This document shows, piece by piece, positions 35,506 through 47,373 of a stretch of DNA of 64,000 nt. The stretch comes from Tulasnella sp. 424 (taxonomy: Eukaryota > Basidiomycota > Agaricomycetes > Cantharellales > Tulasnellaceae), in contig WSUB01000070.1 of NCBI GenBank assembly GCA_019633425.1, forward strand, positions 1-64,000, in the 5' to 3' direction. The notes under the pieces are model-generated. The model had not been told where the DNA came from. It searched no databases and saw nothing but the letters and a program-made list of their open reading frames with translations. The stretch's first letter is position 1. Every line of letters begins with the position of its first letter. The position numbers were made by a program, and so were the translations under genes.

Positions 35506-37424
35506 ATGGTCAGCTCTCCAGATGCCTCGATACACTTAATAGCGACGTCAGCAACGAATCGGTATATATGGGGTGAGATACAAATGATCTTGGGTTGCCC
35601 CGTTCTGATTGACATCGGTTTTTTTCCTACACTTCTGACAGTAGCAGGATACACATGGGTATTATATGACTGGCTCATAACCCTAGGCCAGGAGGTTAGT
35701 TTCTGTACAGGCCTCTGGCGGGGCAGAGCTTCTGACTAATCGAACACGGTCACAACTCTACCAGATCGACCTCGTATGGGTAAGGCGGATCACGGAACCC
35801 TACGTCACTATCTGGCTGATGTAAGTTTCGATTTACATCGGCGTTTCCGCTTGTCGTCGAATAGCGACGATCACCCGGGGGTTGGAAGTCAAAGCTGCTT
35901 TACGTCTTTATCCGCTACTACGGACTAGGGTTTATCACGGTGCGTCCTCCCCCTCTGACTCGGACTCCAACAGTGCCAGATTCCTTTTTTTGTTAACTTC
36001 AGTTGTTTTTTATATCCTCTTGGCATATCAGTTCAACGTCATCGTAATGACGCGCAGCAACTGGAGCCAAGAATTCTGCCATGTGTATTTTCAGATAACG
36101 GGCGGGCTTGGTTTGACTCAGATCGCTACAGTGCAGGGTGCTCTTCTCTTGAGGCTATACGTGATGTGAGGTGGATCTTTATGTCGTTTACTGAACCAGG
36201 CTAACCCGACGTCCTGTATGCGTGCATAAGGTATGAGCGCTCATTCGCGGTCATGGCCACAAGCACCATCTTATTTGTAATTGAAATTGTTTCTATGGCC
36301 ACGATATACTATGAAAATGTTCAGCATTTCATCAGTGAGTGTGGCCCACGCCATGCACGGGACTTTCCACCTCCCAGATCTAATCCGCAATTCCCCTCTT
36401 GTATTTCGTCGGTAATACGACCTGATTTCGTAGCCTCGCCTATGCCTGCGCCGGCCACTGGGTGCCGGAATTTTAGCCAACGCCCAGCATACATAAAGGT
36501 TTATTTCTTCATTGGTAAGCGATCATGCACTAGTGAAACTTAAATTATGAGCTAACCTATCCACTTGAATTTCACTGGAATGACTTGTCAGCTCTAATGT
36601 TTGAAACCTACATGTGCCTCCTCGCGTTGTGGTCAGGGTATTCCCACAGGAAAGCATCTGGCTCGAGGAACTCTAATATCCTAACGATCTTAATACGGGA
36701 CTCACTGGTCTGGTATGTCTGCTTGAGTGCGTGTTTGTTTTTGAATGCGCTGGGCTTTATGACGGGAACGGTTAGTGACGATTTTCAGCCGACGAAGGGC
36801 TGACAACTTAGAGCTTCTAACGCTCTGTTTTGTTTTCTTTAGATAACGCTCGTCTTTGTCGGAATCCCGTAAGTACTCCTGAATCCTTGCTATCCCATGA
36901 GATTAACCACATTCATCTAACAACAACCCCCCAGGGCTATGGAATGCACGGCGACAATCGGGGGTTCTCGTTTCCTCCTCAACTTACGAGCTGCTTATTT
37001 CACTTCCGGTCGAAACATGACGTCCACGCTTCAGGGTAGCCGATCGGGTGGTGCGAATTTCACCCAAACCGAAGGAACTGTCGGAAAATTCCGCTCATTT
37101 GCATCCAACTTCAAGGACGACGGCGAAGAGGCGGAGAGGGACTGTGGAGGCTCTATTGAGATGGGACTTTGGGAGAACGAGGACCTAGGGACGCATAAGG
37201 ATGATCAGGCGTCGTCTCCGCCTGTGATTATGCTTCAGCCGGTCCCCACAAACCGAAGAATACAGCGAGCATGCTCAACACAGGACACAAGCTCCGCAGG
37301 GCTCTGCGAACCGGGTGATGGCGAGGGATTAGGAGTCTCGGCATCGGATTTGTCCCATCTGGCGCACTCCTCGACAAGACTTTGTGCTCAACATCCCCAA
37401 GGCTCCGATTTGGACGTACCTTGA
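35506..37424 (+). CDS. B1: DUF6533-type seven-helix membrane protein, subfamily B
   Basis: Ten exons (35506-35572, 35642-35694, 35765-35779, 35865-35939, 36032-36165, 36231-36334, 36434-36514, 36592-36770, 36843-36868, 36935-37424) give 407 aa. The product starts MVSSPDASIHLIATSATNRY. DUF6533 block: YTWVLYDWLITLGQE-IDLVW-RRSPGGWKSKLLYVFIRYY. Later helices: EFCHVYFQITGGLGLTQIATV, VMATSTILFVIEIVSMATIY, LMFETYMCLLALWSGYS, LVWYVCLSACLFLNALGF, and IGGSRFLLNLRAAYF. The tail has NFTQTEGTVGKFRSFAS, an acidic run, and QASSPPVIMLQPVP. The frame reading past IDLVW (VRRITEPYVTIW) is intronic: its removal restores the family's charged link to the next helix. With B2 it is one of only two B genes that keep the full C-terminal tail. 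Confidence 0.82.
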
Positions 37425-38305
37425 CACCGTTCGAGTCCTAGTTTTCAACTTGTGATTTCACTCTTTATACTGTATTTATACCCGCTCTAGGTTTCCTTTC
37501 CTGCTCAAGCACGCTGCACGACGAAGGGCCGATGTGAGCTATGGAGCTCTGGTAGGTAGCGTTAGATCATGACGGCAGTTTAATCATTTGTACAACAAAG
37601 TTTATCTAAGATTAGTGATTACCGCTCCTGCCGTGCAGACCGATCTTGCTTTCTTTCTCCCGGGTTTCATGTAGCGTATTGGTCTCGATGTACATACACC
37701 CGTTATGTTCAGTTTCGTTCAAGGCTCGCCAAGACGCCGCACTTGCTCGATGGGACATGCACCGTATATTTGATTGGGGTGCCTGACAGTACCCAACCAA
37801 ATGCGGGGACACGACCTTTGAAATCAAATACAAATCCTCCAACGCTGCTGGGCACCCAGGAAACTCGGACTGGCTCGATACGGAAGGGACGGTCGGGCCG
37901 TTCTGGTCTCCAGGAATGGGCGGTAAATGCGATCACGACGATGACGGCGACGGAGAATGCACCGCGTCGATCAGCCATGGGTGTTTGGTCCGATGAAGAC
38001 GTGCAACGGAATCGACCGCCGTCCCCCGACCTGTCATCATGCTCCCTCCAGGTCGGAAGAGACCTTTCTGGCCTCCTGCATGTCCAGCTCTCTTTGGCCC
38101 CGCTGGTGAAGAAGGAGGAACGGCTCCGAGTTCGGGATTATCGCTGGGACCTAAGGGGGACGATGACGAGGTAGCGGAAGGAGGACGTGCAGTGTCGGTG
38201 TCTTCCTTGCCTGAGCCCCAGGCTGCTGGTTCAGGGATGATAGGGGCTGGAATTCAACGAAGGAAAGATCTGGACGTGGAATTAGGGGGCCTTGACAACG
38301 GTTAG
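37425..38305 (+). pseudogene. Relic of an A gene: promoter plus C-terminal tail only
   Basis: From about 37665 the A-type promoter block is present. It is followed, from about 37846, directly by an A-type C-terminus (SDWLDTEGTVGPFWSPGMGG, NRPPSP, LGAGIQ-like) ending with TAG at 38303-38305. All exons coding membrane helices are missing and the tail has frameshifts. An internal deletion from promoter to last exon explains this. Confidence 0.75.
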
Positions 38306-38344
38306 ATCGTCTCCCTGATCCACTGATCATTAAAACTTCCTTTC

Positions 38345-39627
38345 AGCACGGTCCACCTCAGCCTCTTGAAATCTGGCTTGGGACGCTCGGCCCCCTGAAC
38401 GCGCGCGTCTATCAAAATGGTTGACGCACACCATTGGCGCAGCGCTGGCGGGCGGGCCTACGGGAGCGAGTATCGTTGCTCATCAGACCTCGTCATCTGC
38501 CCTTCAAGCTCCAGGGCAAACGATGCTGGGAGGAATGGGATCGACCATCGTCGTGGTGGAGATGCCTTCCATGCGAGACATTTTGAGGATGGTCGAAGTC
38601 GTCACTGGAGCGGATTTGGGACTTGGGTTGGGAGGTGCGCCTATGACGAGCATGGAAGGAGAGGAGGGTGATAAGGAAGGGGAGGGGAATGATGGTGCGG
38701 ACGCGGGAGGACCCCTGTCACTCATAGGAAGGATAGTCCGATGGATTTTGACCAAAGTATATATATTTCTCCGTTTCGGCGGAAATTTTTATTATATTTC
38801 TGCCTATCCCCCCCCCTCTGAGGAACAGAAGGTGGGACTATCCCCTGCGGGATATAGGACCTTGATCTTATTCTTTGCTGGCGACGAAAGAGAGCTGCGA
38901 CGGCAGCCATTTTTCTTATTCTTTGCCGGCGACTAGCAGTTGTACCACCAGGGAATTTTTCTTATTCTTTGCCGGCGACTAGCAGTTGGATCACGAGGGA
39001 TCTTTTCTTATTCTTTGCCGGCGACTAACACTCGAGCCACTGGGGAGTTTTTAGGATTTTTCTTATTCTTTGCTGGCGACTAGGGTTGCGCAACCCGACC
39101 GTCACCCTTTTTTTTCTTATACTTTGACGGCGACTAGGCCACCGGCCACTGGGGGTGGGACTATCCCCCCCTCAGTCGAAGGGTCCCGCGACGTGTTTGG
39201 GGGGGCTTGTTTGTCTCATTGTCCGAAAGTTGATCAAGCCCAAGTATATATATTTCGGACTATCCTTCCTATAAGTGACAGGGGTCCTGACGCGGGCGAG
39301 GAGAAAGCTGAGGGCAAGGCCGAGAAGAAGGGCAAAGGAAAGCTTAAGGCTAAAGAGAAGGAAACCAATGGCGGAGCCGCTCCTCAGCAGCCACAACCCC
39401 CTCAACCACCACAACACCCTGGTTTGCCACCGTATCCCCACTACCCTCACATGGGCATGCCAATCGCACCTCTGACAAGGGGTATTCCGATCCTGTTCGT
39501 CCGCTCGGTGGATGGTATTGGCTACCGTTCTGGACGGGAAATCGCCTGCGAGAACATCTTGGGACCCATGGCGATGGCGAACGGCGCGGGGAACACCGTC
39601 GACAGTTGGGTGGTTAGAGTGCTTTAG
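38345..39627 (+). pseudogene. Truncated duplicate of the CSL 3' end, disrupted by MITE-1
   Basis: Homologous to CSL codons from about 462 to the stop. Lesions: no 5' two-thirds, a 4-bp deletion at about 38420 (AATGG-TTGACG, against AATGGTGAGTTGACG), loss of 24 bp coding VPASALNQ, and the 581-bp MITE-1. The remaining coding sequence is nearly unchanged (GIPILFVRSVDGIGY, VDSWVVRVL-stop), so the duplication is young. Confidence 0.85.
38708..39288. mobile_element. MITE-1: hAT-like non-autonomous element (581 bp)
   Basis: Terminal inverted repeats begin AGGACCCCTGTCACT and continue (with one mismatch) through ATAGGAAGGATAGTCCGA. The flanking 8-bp target duplication is GACGCGGG (38700-38707 and 39289-39296). 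Inside, about 38865-39135 holds six imperfect copies of a roughly 46-bp repeat starting TTTCTTATTCTTTGCCGGCG. No transposase is encoded. Confidence 0.88.
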
Positions 39628-40457
39628 CTTTGATGGGGCCAGGTACACGGTGATGTCCGGCAAGGCACGTCATGTCTCTCGGTGAATTGTGATTGTGTCT
39701 CTCTTAAGTATTTTTAGGCTTGTTCTGTTTTTACAACTCTTCTGTTCCTTCCTTCCTCTCTCTTCATTTCTACGGTCTTTCAAGTATACGTAGTTTGGCT
39801 TTGGTATCGTATCGAAAAAAAGAAAGGCAGGACTTGACAACTCCCCCCCTTCCTCCCAGTTTTTCATGCACATGTAGCGTATTGTGGTTCCTCAGTATAC
39901 ATACACACACCCGTTTATGTCGGTTCATTTCAAGGGTAGTAAAGACGCCGCTCTTTTGCTCGATGGACGGGATGTGCGCTTGCGGATTTGAATGGGGTGC
40001 CTGAATGGTCTTTCAAATGCCGGACGGGGACTTTCAAAATCAAATAGAAATCCAAATATAATCCCCACGTACCATGTGATTTATTCGCGGTTTCCAGGGT
40101 CGGAATTGAATTCACTCCAAAACGCCAAGTTATCTCTGGTTGCTGATGGTTCGTATTTGTTGCGGATTCTCCCAACCTCTGATAATCTCTCTTCCCACTC
40201 CTGTTTTTTCCACCCTCCTTATTTTCCTTCCTTCGTCCATCAGCAACTCGAGTCAACATTCCGGTCTTGGGATAGATAAACTGCAAGGCAGCTTGCAACG
40301 TCACAGGGGGGGAAGGCTTCCTTTTTCGGGCCGTTGTTCGCCGGTCACTAGTTTTTCGATTAGCCCGGTTTGTACCGAAAGCGCATGCAGATCAACCGTT
40401 GGGGAGCTCTCTGGACGAACGAGGTCAACGTATTATAACAAGCACTGGTCATCGGTC
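39628..40457. other. A2 promoter region (copy of 31864-32855)
   Basis: Non-coding duplicate of the A1 upstream region with small indels. The A-type promoter block lies near 39883-40060. Confidence 0.6.
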
Positions 40458-42518
40458 ATGGATCTCGCAGAATTGAAAGAGTTTCTAGCTTATGCAGCTC
40501 GAGCACGGTCTTTGTTAGGTATGTTATCATTCCATCGGTGCATCCGATCGTCACATTTTTAGACATTTTCGCTGATACCGCGAACGACCTTCCTTCCGGC
40601 ACTTTTCTCGCCCAAAGTTGCTGGATTCTCTTGGGCAATATATGATTGGCTGATCACGTTAGGGCAAGAGGTCAGTAAAAATCAACCAGTTTCCAAAGCG
40701 CAGGGCTCAGCTGACGACTCTCCTCCTTCTCGCCAGATCGATCTCGTTTGGGTATGATTGAAAACCCCTCTGAAATTTACAAAGCTAATCCGGTTCCGTC
40801 ATTGGAGCAGAATCGTCCCGGAGCGTTGACTTCCAAACTACTCTTCGCTTTCACTCGTTACACTGGTCTCGGAATGCTCACCGTGAGTTACCTCCACCAC
40901 CGTCCTCTTCAGCTTTTCCTCTTGGCCACATATTAACTTTATCCCCATCCTTTCGTCCATCTCCCCCTATCCCGATTCTACCCCGCGTTAGGTCAACATG
41001 GTCGTGGCGATCAACGGCGGCTGGAGCCACGATTTTTGCCATGCGTACATGTATACCTTGGGGCTTCTGGGAACGGCGCATACTTTCGCGGTGCAAGGGG
41101 CATTATTGCTGAGGATTTACGTGATGTGGGTTAACGCCCCGCTCGACTCCCTTCTAATGGGGGACTGCTCTTTCTCTGCGCTTTGAGATACTGATCGGAG
41201 TTGTTGGACGGCGTGACATTTTCCCTCACTCGTATCTAGGTATGAAAAGTCAATGAATATCCTAATCGTCAACACTTTTCTTTGGGTATCCCAAATGGTG
41301 GCGCTGATTACGATCATAGCCGTGGACATTAGGGGTTACACAAGTAAAGAAAACAATTCCCATAAATCTCCCTGATCGGCATTCATCCCCCTGTACCCTT
41401 TACACAGCTATTCCCGGTCCCTTTGGATGTTGGTCAACATCGTTGAATCGAAATCTGGGAACGGTGATTTGGTGGATTTGTAAGTTTTGAAATCCGTTTT
41501 TTTTTTTAAGCGTTACCGTTGTGGTTCGACGTACGCATTCTGAAATTCCTCAATTACCCCCCTCAGCTCTATCGTTCGAAACATATCTATGTGCTCTCGT
41601 CTTGGTACAAGCATTCAAGCACCGGAAGTCGTCCAAACGTGCGGCCGGTGCCAAAATCCTTAGCATCTTGATTCGCGACTCTTTCATTTGGTACTTGTCG
41701 TTGGCTGCATGCTTGTGGGTGAACGCCGTAGCTTGGACGACGAATACGGTATGTTTGTTACTCCCCGACATAGCTCTCCCGCTTGGTTCGGTTCTTGCAA
41801 AGCAAGCTCAACGTCTTGCCTTTTTTTTTTTTGGTATGTTTTTAAACGTCCGTATAGCCAAAGCTCGTCGTTGTTGGCGTCCCGTAAGTCCCTCCTTCTT
41901 TCCCCTTTTGGCTTGCTTCCTCAACTAATTTTCTTTCACTCTGTTATTTCCGAAAAACCTCTTAACAGGTCCCTCAGCATAATATCAACGGTCGGCGGCT
42001 CCCGTCTGCTCCTAAACGTCCGTGCCGTCTACTTTTCGTCCATTCGAAACCCCAGCCACCCAGGACACTCGGACTGGCTCGATACGGAAGGGACGGTCGG
42101 GCGGTTCTGGTCTCCGGGAATGGGCGGCAAGTGCGATAACGACGATGACGGCGACCGAGAATGCGCCGCGTCGATCAGCATGGGTGTTTGGTCCAACGAA
42201 GACGTACAACGGAATCGGCCGCCGTCCCCCGAACCGCCGGTCATCATACTCCAACCCGTCCCTCCAGGTCGGAAGAGATTCTTCCGGCCTCCTCCACGTC
42301 CAGCTCTCTTTGGTCCCGCTAGTGAACAAGGGGCGGCGGCTTCGAGTTCTGGATTATCGATGGGACCTGAGGGCGACGGTGACGAGGTGTCACAAAGCAG
42401 AAGTGTGATCTCGGTGGCGCACTCGACTGATCCGCAGGCTTCGAGTTCGATGATAGGCGCTAGCACTCAACAAACCGAAGATCCAGATGTCGAAGAAGGG
42501 ACCCCCGGTAAAGGTTAG
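40458..42518 (+). CDS. A2: DUF6533-type seven-helix membrane protein, subfamily A
   Basis: Duplicate of A1 within segmental copy 2, same ten-exon plan, about 420 aa. It starts MDLAELKEFLAYAARARSLL. DUF6533 block: SWAIYDWLITLGQE, IDLVW micro-exon, NRPGALTSKLLFAFTRYTG. The helices match A1, with AWTTNT at the exon 8 end. The last exon (41969-42518) is 63 nt longer than in A1, because A1 lost segments coding VGRFWSPGM and part of the VISVAHSTDPQASSSM stretch. A2 therefore looks like the fuller form of the tail. No stop or lost splice site seen. Confidence 0.8.
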
Positions 42519-43199
42519 CCGACCGGACCCAACGGTCCTCGACGTTTCGTCACTTTCACGCACGCTTGCTTCGTATTGTTATATTTTCGTTCTACTGTGT
42601 ACAGTAGTACTTCCCTGCTCACCCGTATCTTCGGGAGACGTTCGAATGTGTATTTTTAAGCTCGCCGTCCCGACCTATTTTTAGTTGGGTACCTGGGTGA
42701 GGCGATGATGTCGAATGAAGAATGGTTTCCATCACCGGCTAATGCGATGACCCTGACCTAATTCGATACATTGATGGTGCACGCGGCGTTCGCGGCGACC
42801 TCAGCCATCAGCCAATAGGAGGACTGTCCCTGTCTCGTCTGTCCACACGACGTTCCATTCCGAGTTTGAACGAGGCCTTAGTGCTTGGAACCCCTCCCGC
42901 TTCAATGCAAAGGCTAGACGGCAACGTTCATGTTGTTTCCCCGGAAGGGGAAGGAATGAAAAACCCCTCGTGATCCAATTCAAATGCAGCCGGAAGTACT
43001 TTCTCTGCAGTACATGTGGAGAGAGGATGGAATGAAAAGCCATGGCTTGATAAAATCTGGACAAGCTAGCTGTTTTCGCTGATGATCGGTTGTAGTCGGA
43101 AAAAGGCTTGAAATTCCCGCGGTCTTGGGGAGACGTCTCATGATATGAACCATACTCTCCCAAAAGTAATCCAAGCAGCCATTCCAAGGCGTAATAGCA
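42519..43199. other. A2-B2 intergenic region
   Basis: Copy of 34857-35505. Contains TTTCCATC in the recurrent module at about 42726-42733 and the uninterrupted MITE-3 target near 43043. Confidence 0.6.
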
Positions 43200-45115
43200 A
43201 TGGTCAGCTCTCCAGATGCCTCGGTACACTTAATAGAGACGTCAGCAACGAATCGGTATATATGGGGTGAGATACAAATGATCTTGGTCGCCCCGTTCTG
43301 ATTGACATCGGTTTTTCTCCACCCTCCTGACAGTAGCAGGATACACATGGGTGTTATATGACTGGCTCATAACCCTAGGCCAAGAGGTTAGTTCTGTACA
43401 GGCGTCTGGCGGGGCTGAGCTTCTAACTCACTGAACACGGTTACAACTCCACCAGATCGAGCTCGTATGGGTAAGGCGGATCACGGAACCCTACGTCACT
43501 GTCTGGCTGATGTAAGTTTCGATTTGAATCGGCGTTTTCGCTTGTCATCAAATAGCGACGATCACCCGGGGGGTGGAAGTCAAAGTTGCTTTACGTCTTT
43601 ATCCGCTACTACGGACTTGGGTTTATCACGGTGCGTCCTCCCCCTCTGACTCGGACTCCCAACAGTGCCAGATTCCTTTTTTCGTTAAATTCAGTTGTTT
43701 TTCATATCCTCTTGGCATATCAGTTCAATGTCATCGTAATGACGCGCAGCAACTGGAGCCAAGAATTCTGCCATGTGTATTTTCAGATAACGGGCGGGCT
43801 TGGTTTGACTCAGATCGCTACAGTGCAGGGTGCTCTTCTCTTGAGGCTATACGTGATGTGAGGTGGATCTTTCTGTCGTTTGCTGAGCTAGGCTAACCCG
43901 ACGTCCGGTTGCGTGCATAAGGTATGGGCGCTCATTCGCAGTCATGGCCACCAGCACCATCTTATTTGTAATTGAAATTGTTTCTATGGCCACGATATAC
44001 TATGAAGATGTTCAGCATTTGATCAGTGAGTGCAGCTCACGCCATGCACGGGACTTTCCACCTCCCCGATCTAATCCGCAATCCCCCTCTTGTATTTCGT
44101 CGGTAATACGACCTGATTTCGTAGCCTCGCCTATGCCTGCGCCAGCCACTGGGTGCCGGAATTTTAGCCAACGCCCAGCATGCATAAAGGTTTATTTCTT
44201 CATTGGTAAGCGATCATTCCCTCCCGGAACTGAGATTACGAGCTAACCTATCCACTCGAATTTCTCTGGAATAACTTGCCAGCTCTAATTTTTGAAACCT
44301 ACATGTGCCTCCTCGCGTTGTGGTCAGGGTATTCCCACAGGAAAGCGTCTGGCTCGAGGAATTCTAATATCCTAACGATCTTAATACGGGACTCACTGGT
44401 CTGGTATGTCTGCTTGAGTGCGTGTTTGTTTTTGAATGCTCTGGGCTTTATGACGGAAACGGTTAGTGACGATTTTCAGCCGACGAAGGGCCGACAACTT
44501 AGAGCTTCTAACGCTCCGTTTTGTTTTCTTTAGATAATGCTCGTCTTTGTTGGAATCCCGTAAGTACTCCTGAATCCTTGCTATCCCATGAGATTAACCA
44601 CATTTATCTAACAACAACCCCCCAGGGCTATGGAATGCACGGCGACCATCGGGGGTTCTCGTTTCCTCCTCAACTTACGAGCTGCTTATTTCACTTCCGG
44701 TCGAAACATGACGTCCACGCTTCAGGGTAGCCGATCGGGTGGTGCGAATTTCACCCAAACCGAAGGAACTGTCGGAAAATTCCGCTCATTTGCATCCAAC
44801 TTGAAGGACGAAGGCGGAGAGGCGGAGAGGGACTGCGGAGGTTCTATTGAGATGGGACTTTGGGAAGACGAGGGCCTAGGGACGCATAAGGATGATCAGG
44901 CGTCGTCTCCGCCTGTGATCATGCTCCAGCCGGTACCCACAAACCGAAGAATACAGCGAGCATGCTCAACACAGGACACAAGCTCCGCAGGGCTCTGCGA
45001 ACCGGGTGATGGCGAGGGATTAGAAGTCTCGGCATCGGATTTGTCCCATCTGGCGCACTCCTCGACAAGACTTTGTGCTCAGCATCCCCAAGGCTCCGAT
45101 TTGGACGTACCTTGA
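43200..45115 (+). CDS. B2: DUF6533-type seven-helix membrane protein, subfamily B
   Basis: Duplicate of B1 in segmental copy 2, same ten exons, about 407 aa. It starts MVSSPDASVHLIETSATNRY. Exon 3 codes IELVW instead of IDLVW. Exon 10 is 44626-45115, the same length as in B1, with NFTQTEGTVGKFRSFAS, an acidic run, and the full tail ending SDLDVP. Substitutions relative to B1 are few and mostly conservative. No defect was found. Confidence 0.8.
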
Positions 45116-46680
45116 CACCGCTCGGGTCCTAGTTTCAACTTGTGGTTTCACTCTTTATACTGTATTTATACACGCCCTATGTTTTGTTCACTATTTAAGC
45201 ACGCCGTGGCAATATGTACCACGAAGGCCGATGGTGCTGGATCGACCACTCTCGATAACCAGGCGGTACCATTGTGAGCTATGGAGGTCTGGCAGGTAGC
45301 CTTAAATCACGACGTCAGTTTAATCACTTGAACAACAAAGTTTATCTCAGATTAGTGATTGCTGCTCCCACCGTGCAGACCGATCTTGCTTTCTTTCTTC
45401 CGAGCTTCCTGTAGCGTATTGGTCTCGGTGTACATACACCGTTATGTTCAGTTTCTTTCAAGGTCGCCAAGACGCCGCGCTTGCTCAATGGTACATGCAC
45501 CGTATATTTGACTGGGGTGCCTGACCGTACCCAACCAAATACGGGGACGCGACCTTTGAAATCAAATACAAATCCTCCCGCTACTGGGCACCCAGGAAAC
45601 TCGGACTGGCTCGATACGGAAGGGACGGTCGGGCCGTTCTGGTCTCCAGGAATGGGCGGCAAATGCGATCACGACGATGACGGCGACGGAGAATGCGCCG
45701 CGTCGATCAGCATGGGTGTTTGGTCCGATGAAGACGTGCAACATAATCGACCGCCGTCCCCCGACCCACCCTGTCATCATGCTCCCTCCAGGTCGGAAGA
45801 GATTTTTCCGGCCTCCTCCATATCCAACTCTCTTTCGCCCCGCTGGTGAGGAAGGAGGAACGGCTTCGAGTTCGGGATTATCGCTGGGACCTGAGGGGGA
45901 CGATGGCGAGGTGGCGGAAGGAGAACGTGCAGTGTCGGAGTCTTCCTTGCCTGAATCCCAGGCTGCTAGTTCAGGGATGATAGGGTAGTGTTGCCGCCGG
46001 TTCGGTTCGGTTCGGTTCGGTTCCGGAACTGGTTCTACTTACCGAGAAAGTCGGTTTGCGGTCCCGGTTCCAAACCAAACCAGAACCGAACCACCATAAA
46101 CCAGTTTAGGAACTGGTTCAACGGTCTTACCGGACTTAACACAGACGTCCTGACCATAAGTTGAGAAATCGTGCAGAATGTCCTCTAGGCGTCTAAGATG
46201 GGATAGTAGCATTTATCTGAATACATTCTACATTTAGATATGTGTCAATCTGGAGAATGTAAGGGAAGGTGGTTTTGGCTGCAATGATGTCATTGCTTGG
46301 GTCAACCTTCTAAACCGGCACTGGGTCATTATTTACGGGGTACTATTGTACAACTCATCCAATATGTAGAGGTGTGATCAAATAAACCCCTAAAACTGCC
46401 ACGAGAACGAAGAAGAGTATGATATCTTACCATATAAGGCTTTGCAGTCCAGGCACCAGAGGAACTGGTTTGGTTCTGGTTCGGTTCGGTTCTTGAACCA
46501 GTTCGACTTCCGAGCAAAGTCGGTTTGCGGTTCTGGTTTCGAACCAAACCGAACCAGAACCAAACCGAGTGAAACCGGTTCTAAACCAGTTTTTGCCGAA
46601 CCGGCGGCAACACTATGATAGGGGCTTGAATTCAACGAACCAAAGATCTGGAGGTGGAATTAGGGGGCCTTGACAACGGT
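45116..46680 (+). pseudogene. Relic of an A gene (copy of the 37425-38305 relic), split by MITE-2
   Basis: A-type promoter block near 45415-45570, then an A-type C-terminus (SDWLDTEGTVGPFWSPGMGG, DDGDGECAASISMGVW). It is interrupted at 45986-46615 by MITE-2 and resumes with TGATAGGGGCTTGAATTC... to about 46680. No helix-coding exons remain. Confidence 0.75.
45986..46615. mobile_element. MITE-2: hAT-like non-autonomous element (630 bp)
   Basis: Perfect terminal inverted repeats TAGTGTTGCCGCCGGTTCGG / CCGAACCGGCGGCAACACTA. An 8-bp target duplication TGATAGGG flanks it (45978-45985 and 46616-46623), and the empty site is visible in copy 1 at 38238-38245. Subterminal regions are full of GGTTCGGTT repeats and a shared AGTCGGTTTGCGGT block. 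No transposase. Confidence 0.92.
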
Positions 46681-47373
46681 TAGATCGTCTCCCTGATCCA
46701 CTGATCATCAAAACTTCCTTTCCCTGCCTTTGCATCCTTCGTTGTATCGTTACTTTTGTTCCGCAGCGAACGCAGCTCTTGGGACGATTTTGCATCTCGA
46801 GATGGAAATCCTTCGCCCCGTCCTTTTTGTACATCCTGTATGCTTTACTTTTACGCTTCCATCACCGCATCTCACGATCCCAAAGACTCTTCTGGGCTGT
46901 GCGGATGGGTGTCGAGTGGCGATGGTTTCCATCTCCCAGAGGCGCTACTACGATGTCTCGAACCCCCTAAGGCAAAGCAGCCGAAAAACAATCTATTCCC
47001 CGAAGGCCGACCCAGGGTTCGCCGAGGGCCAATTGAGAGGAGTGTCTCTGCGTGGGTTAGTTTTATTTGCTGCTGATTTAATGGGGCTTGGTCTAGAAAC
47101 TTGGCAGCCGGCATGCCGTTTTTCAGAGAGTGGGTGGGATCCCGGGACCCTTCGCTAGATAAAACTGGGCAAACTATGCGCTTGGTAGCAATAGTCTACG
47201 CGCTCACCTTAACCCCCTCTACCCCCTTTCTTGCACGTTCGGTAGTTTCTCACTGCTCTTGAAGCTGCCACCCTCGCTTAGTCTATTTTGCGACCTTATC
47301 ACTCCGTAGGCCCGAGTCCCGGCGACCGGATTCCTCTGCGTCTGCACAACAAACGCGGGTGCCACGGAAGTAA
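46681..47373. other. Intergenic upstream of C1, unique right flank of the segmental duplication
   Basis: From 46723 the DNA is no longer shared with copy 1. The recurrent module GATGGTTTCCATC lies at about 46920-46932, followed by a GCGCTAC...CGATGTC part. No gene seen. Confidence 0.5.

Larger units (their letters stand above)
31148..38344. repeat. Segmental duplication, copy 1 (7.2 kb)
   Basis: Contains the 3' third of the CSL gene, genes A1 and B1, and a relic A tail. It is followed directly by copy 2 in the same orientation. The junction ctttc|agcacgg at 38344/38345 joins array DNA to internal CSL sequence. Only 1-2 bp (TC) are shared between the two original ends. Confidence 0.85.
38345..46722. 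repeat. Segmental duplication, copy 2 (8.4 kb with insertions)
   Basis: Carries the CSL relic, A2, B2 and a relic A tail in the same order as copy 1. Removing two MITEs and their target duplications (1,227 bp) leaves about 7.15 kb, equal to copy 1. The right end is at ctttc|cctgcc (46722). Confidence 0.85.

Noticed and set aside
35765..35830. Continuous frame IDLVW-VRRITEPYVTIWLM in B genes read as coding
   Set aside because: It follows a GTAAG donor, and removing it joins IDLVW to RRSPGGWKSKLLYVF, which fits the DUF6533 pattern. The other subfamilies do not conserve it.
38421..38936. 171-aa ORF with an apparent hydrophobic C-terminus
   Set aside because: It is the CSL relic reading into MITE-1; the hydrophobic part is transposon sequence.
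46005..46560. GGTTCGGTT repeats as a simple-sequence or telomere-like array
   Set aside because: They lie inside a transposon with exact inverted ends and target duplication, and do not match telomere repeats.
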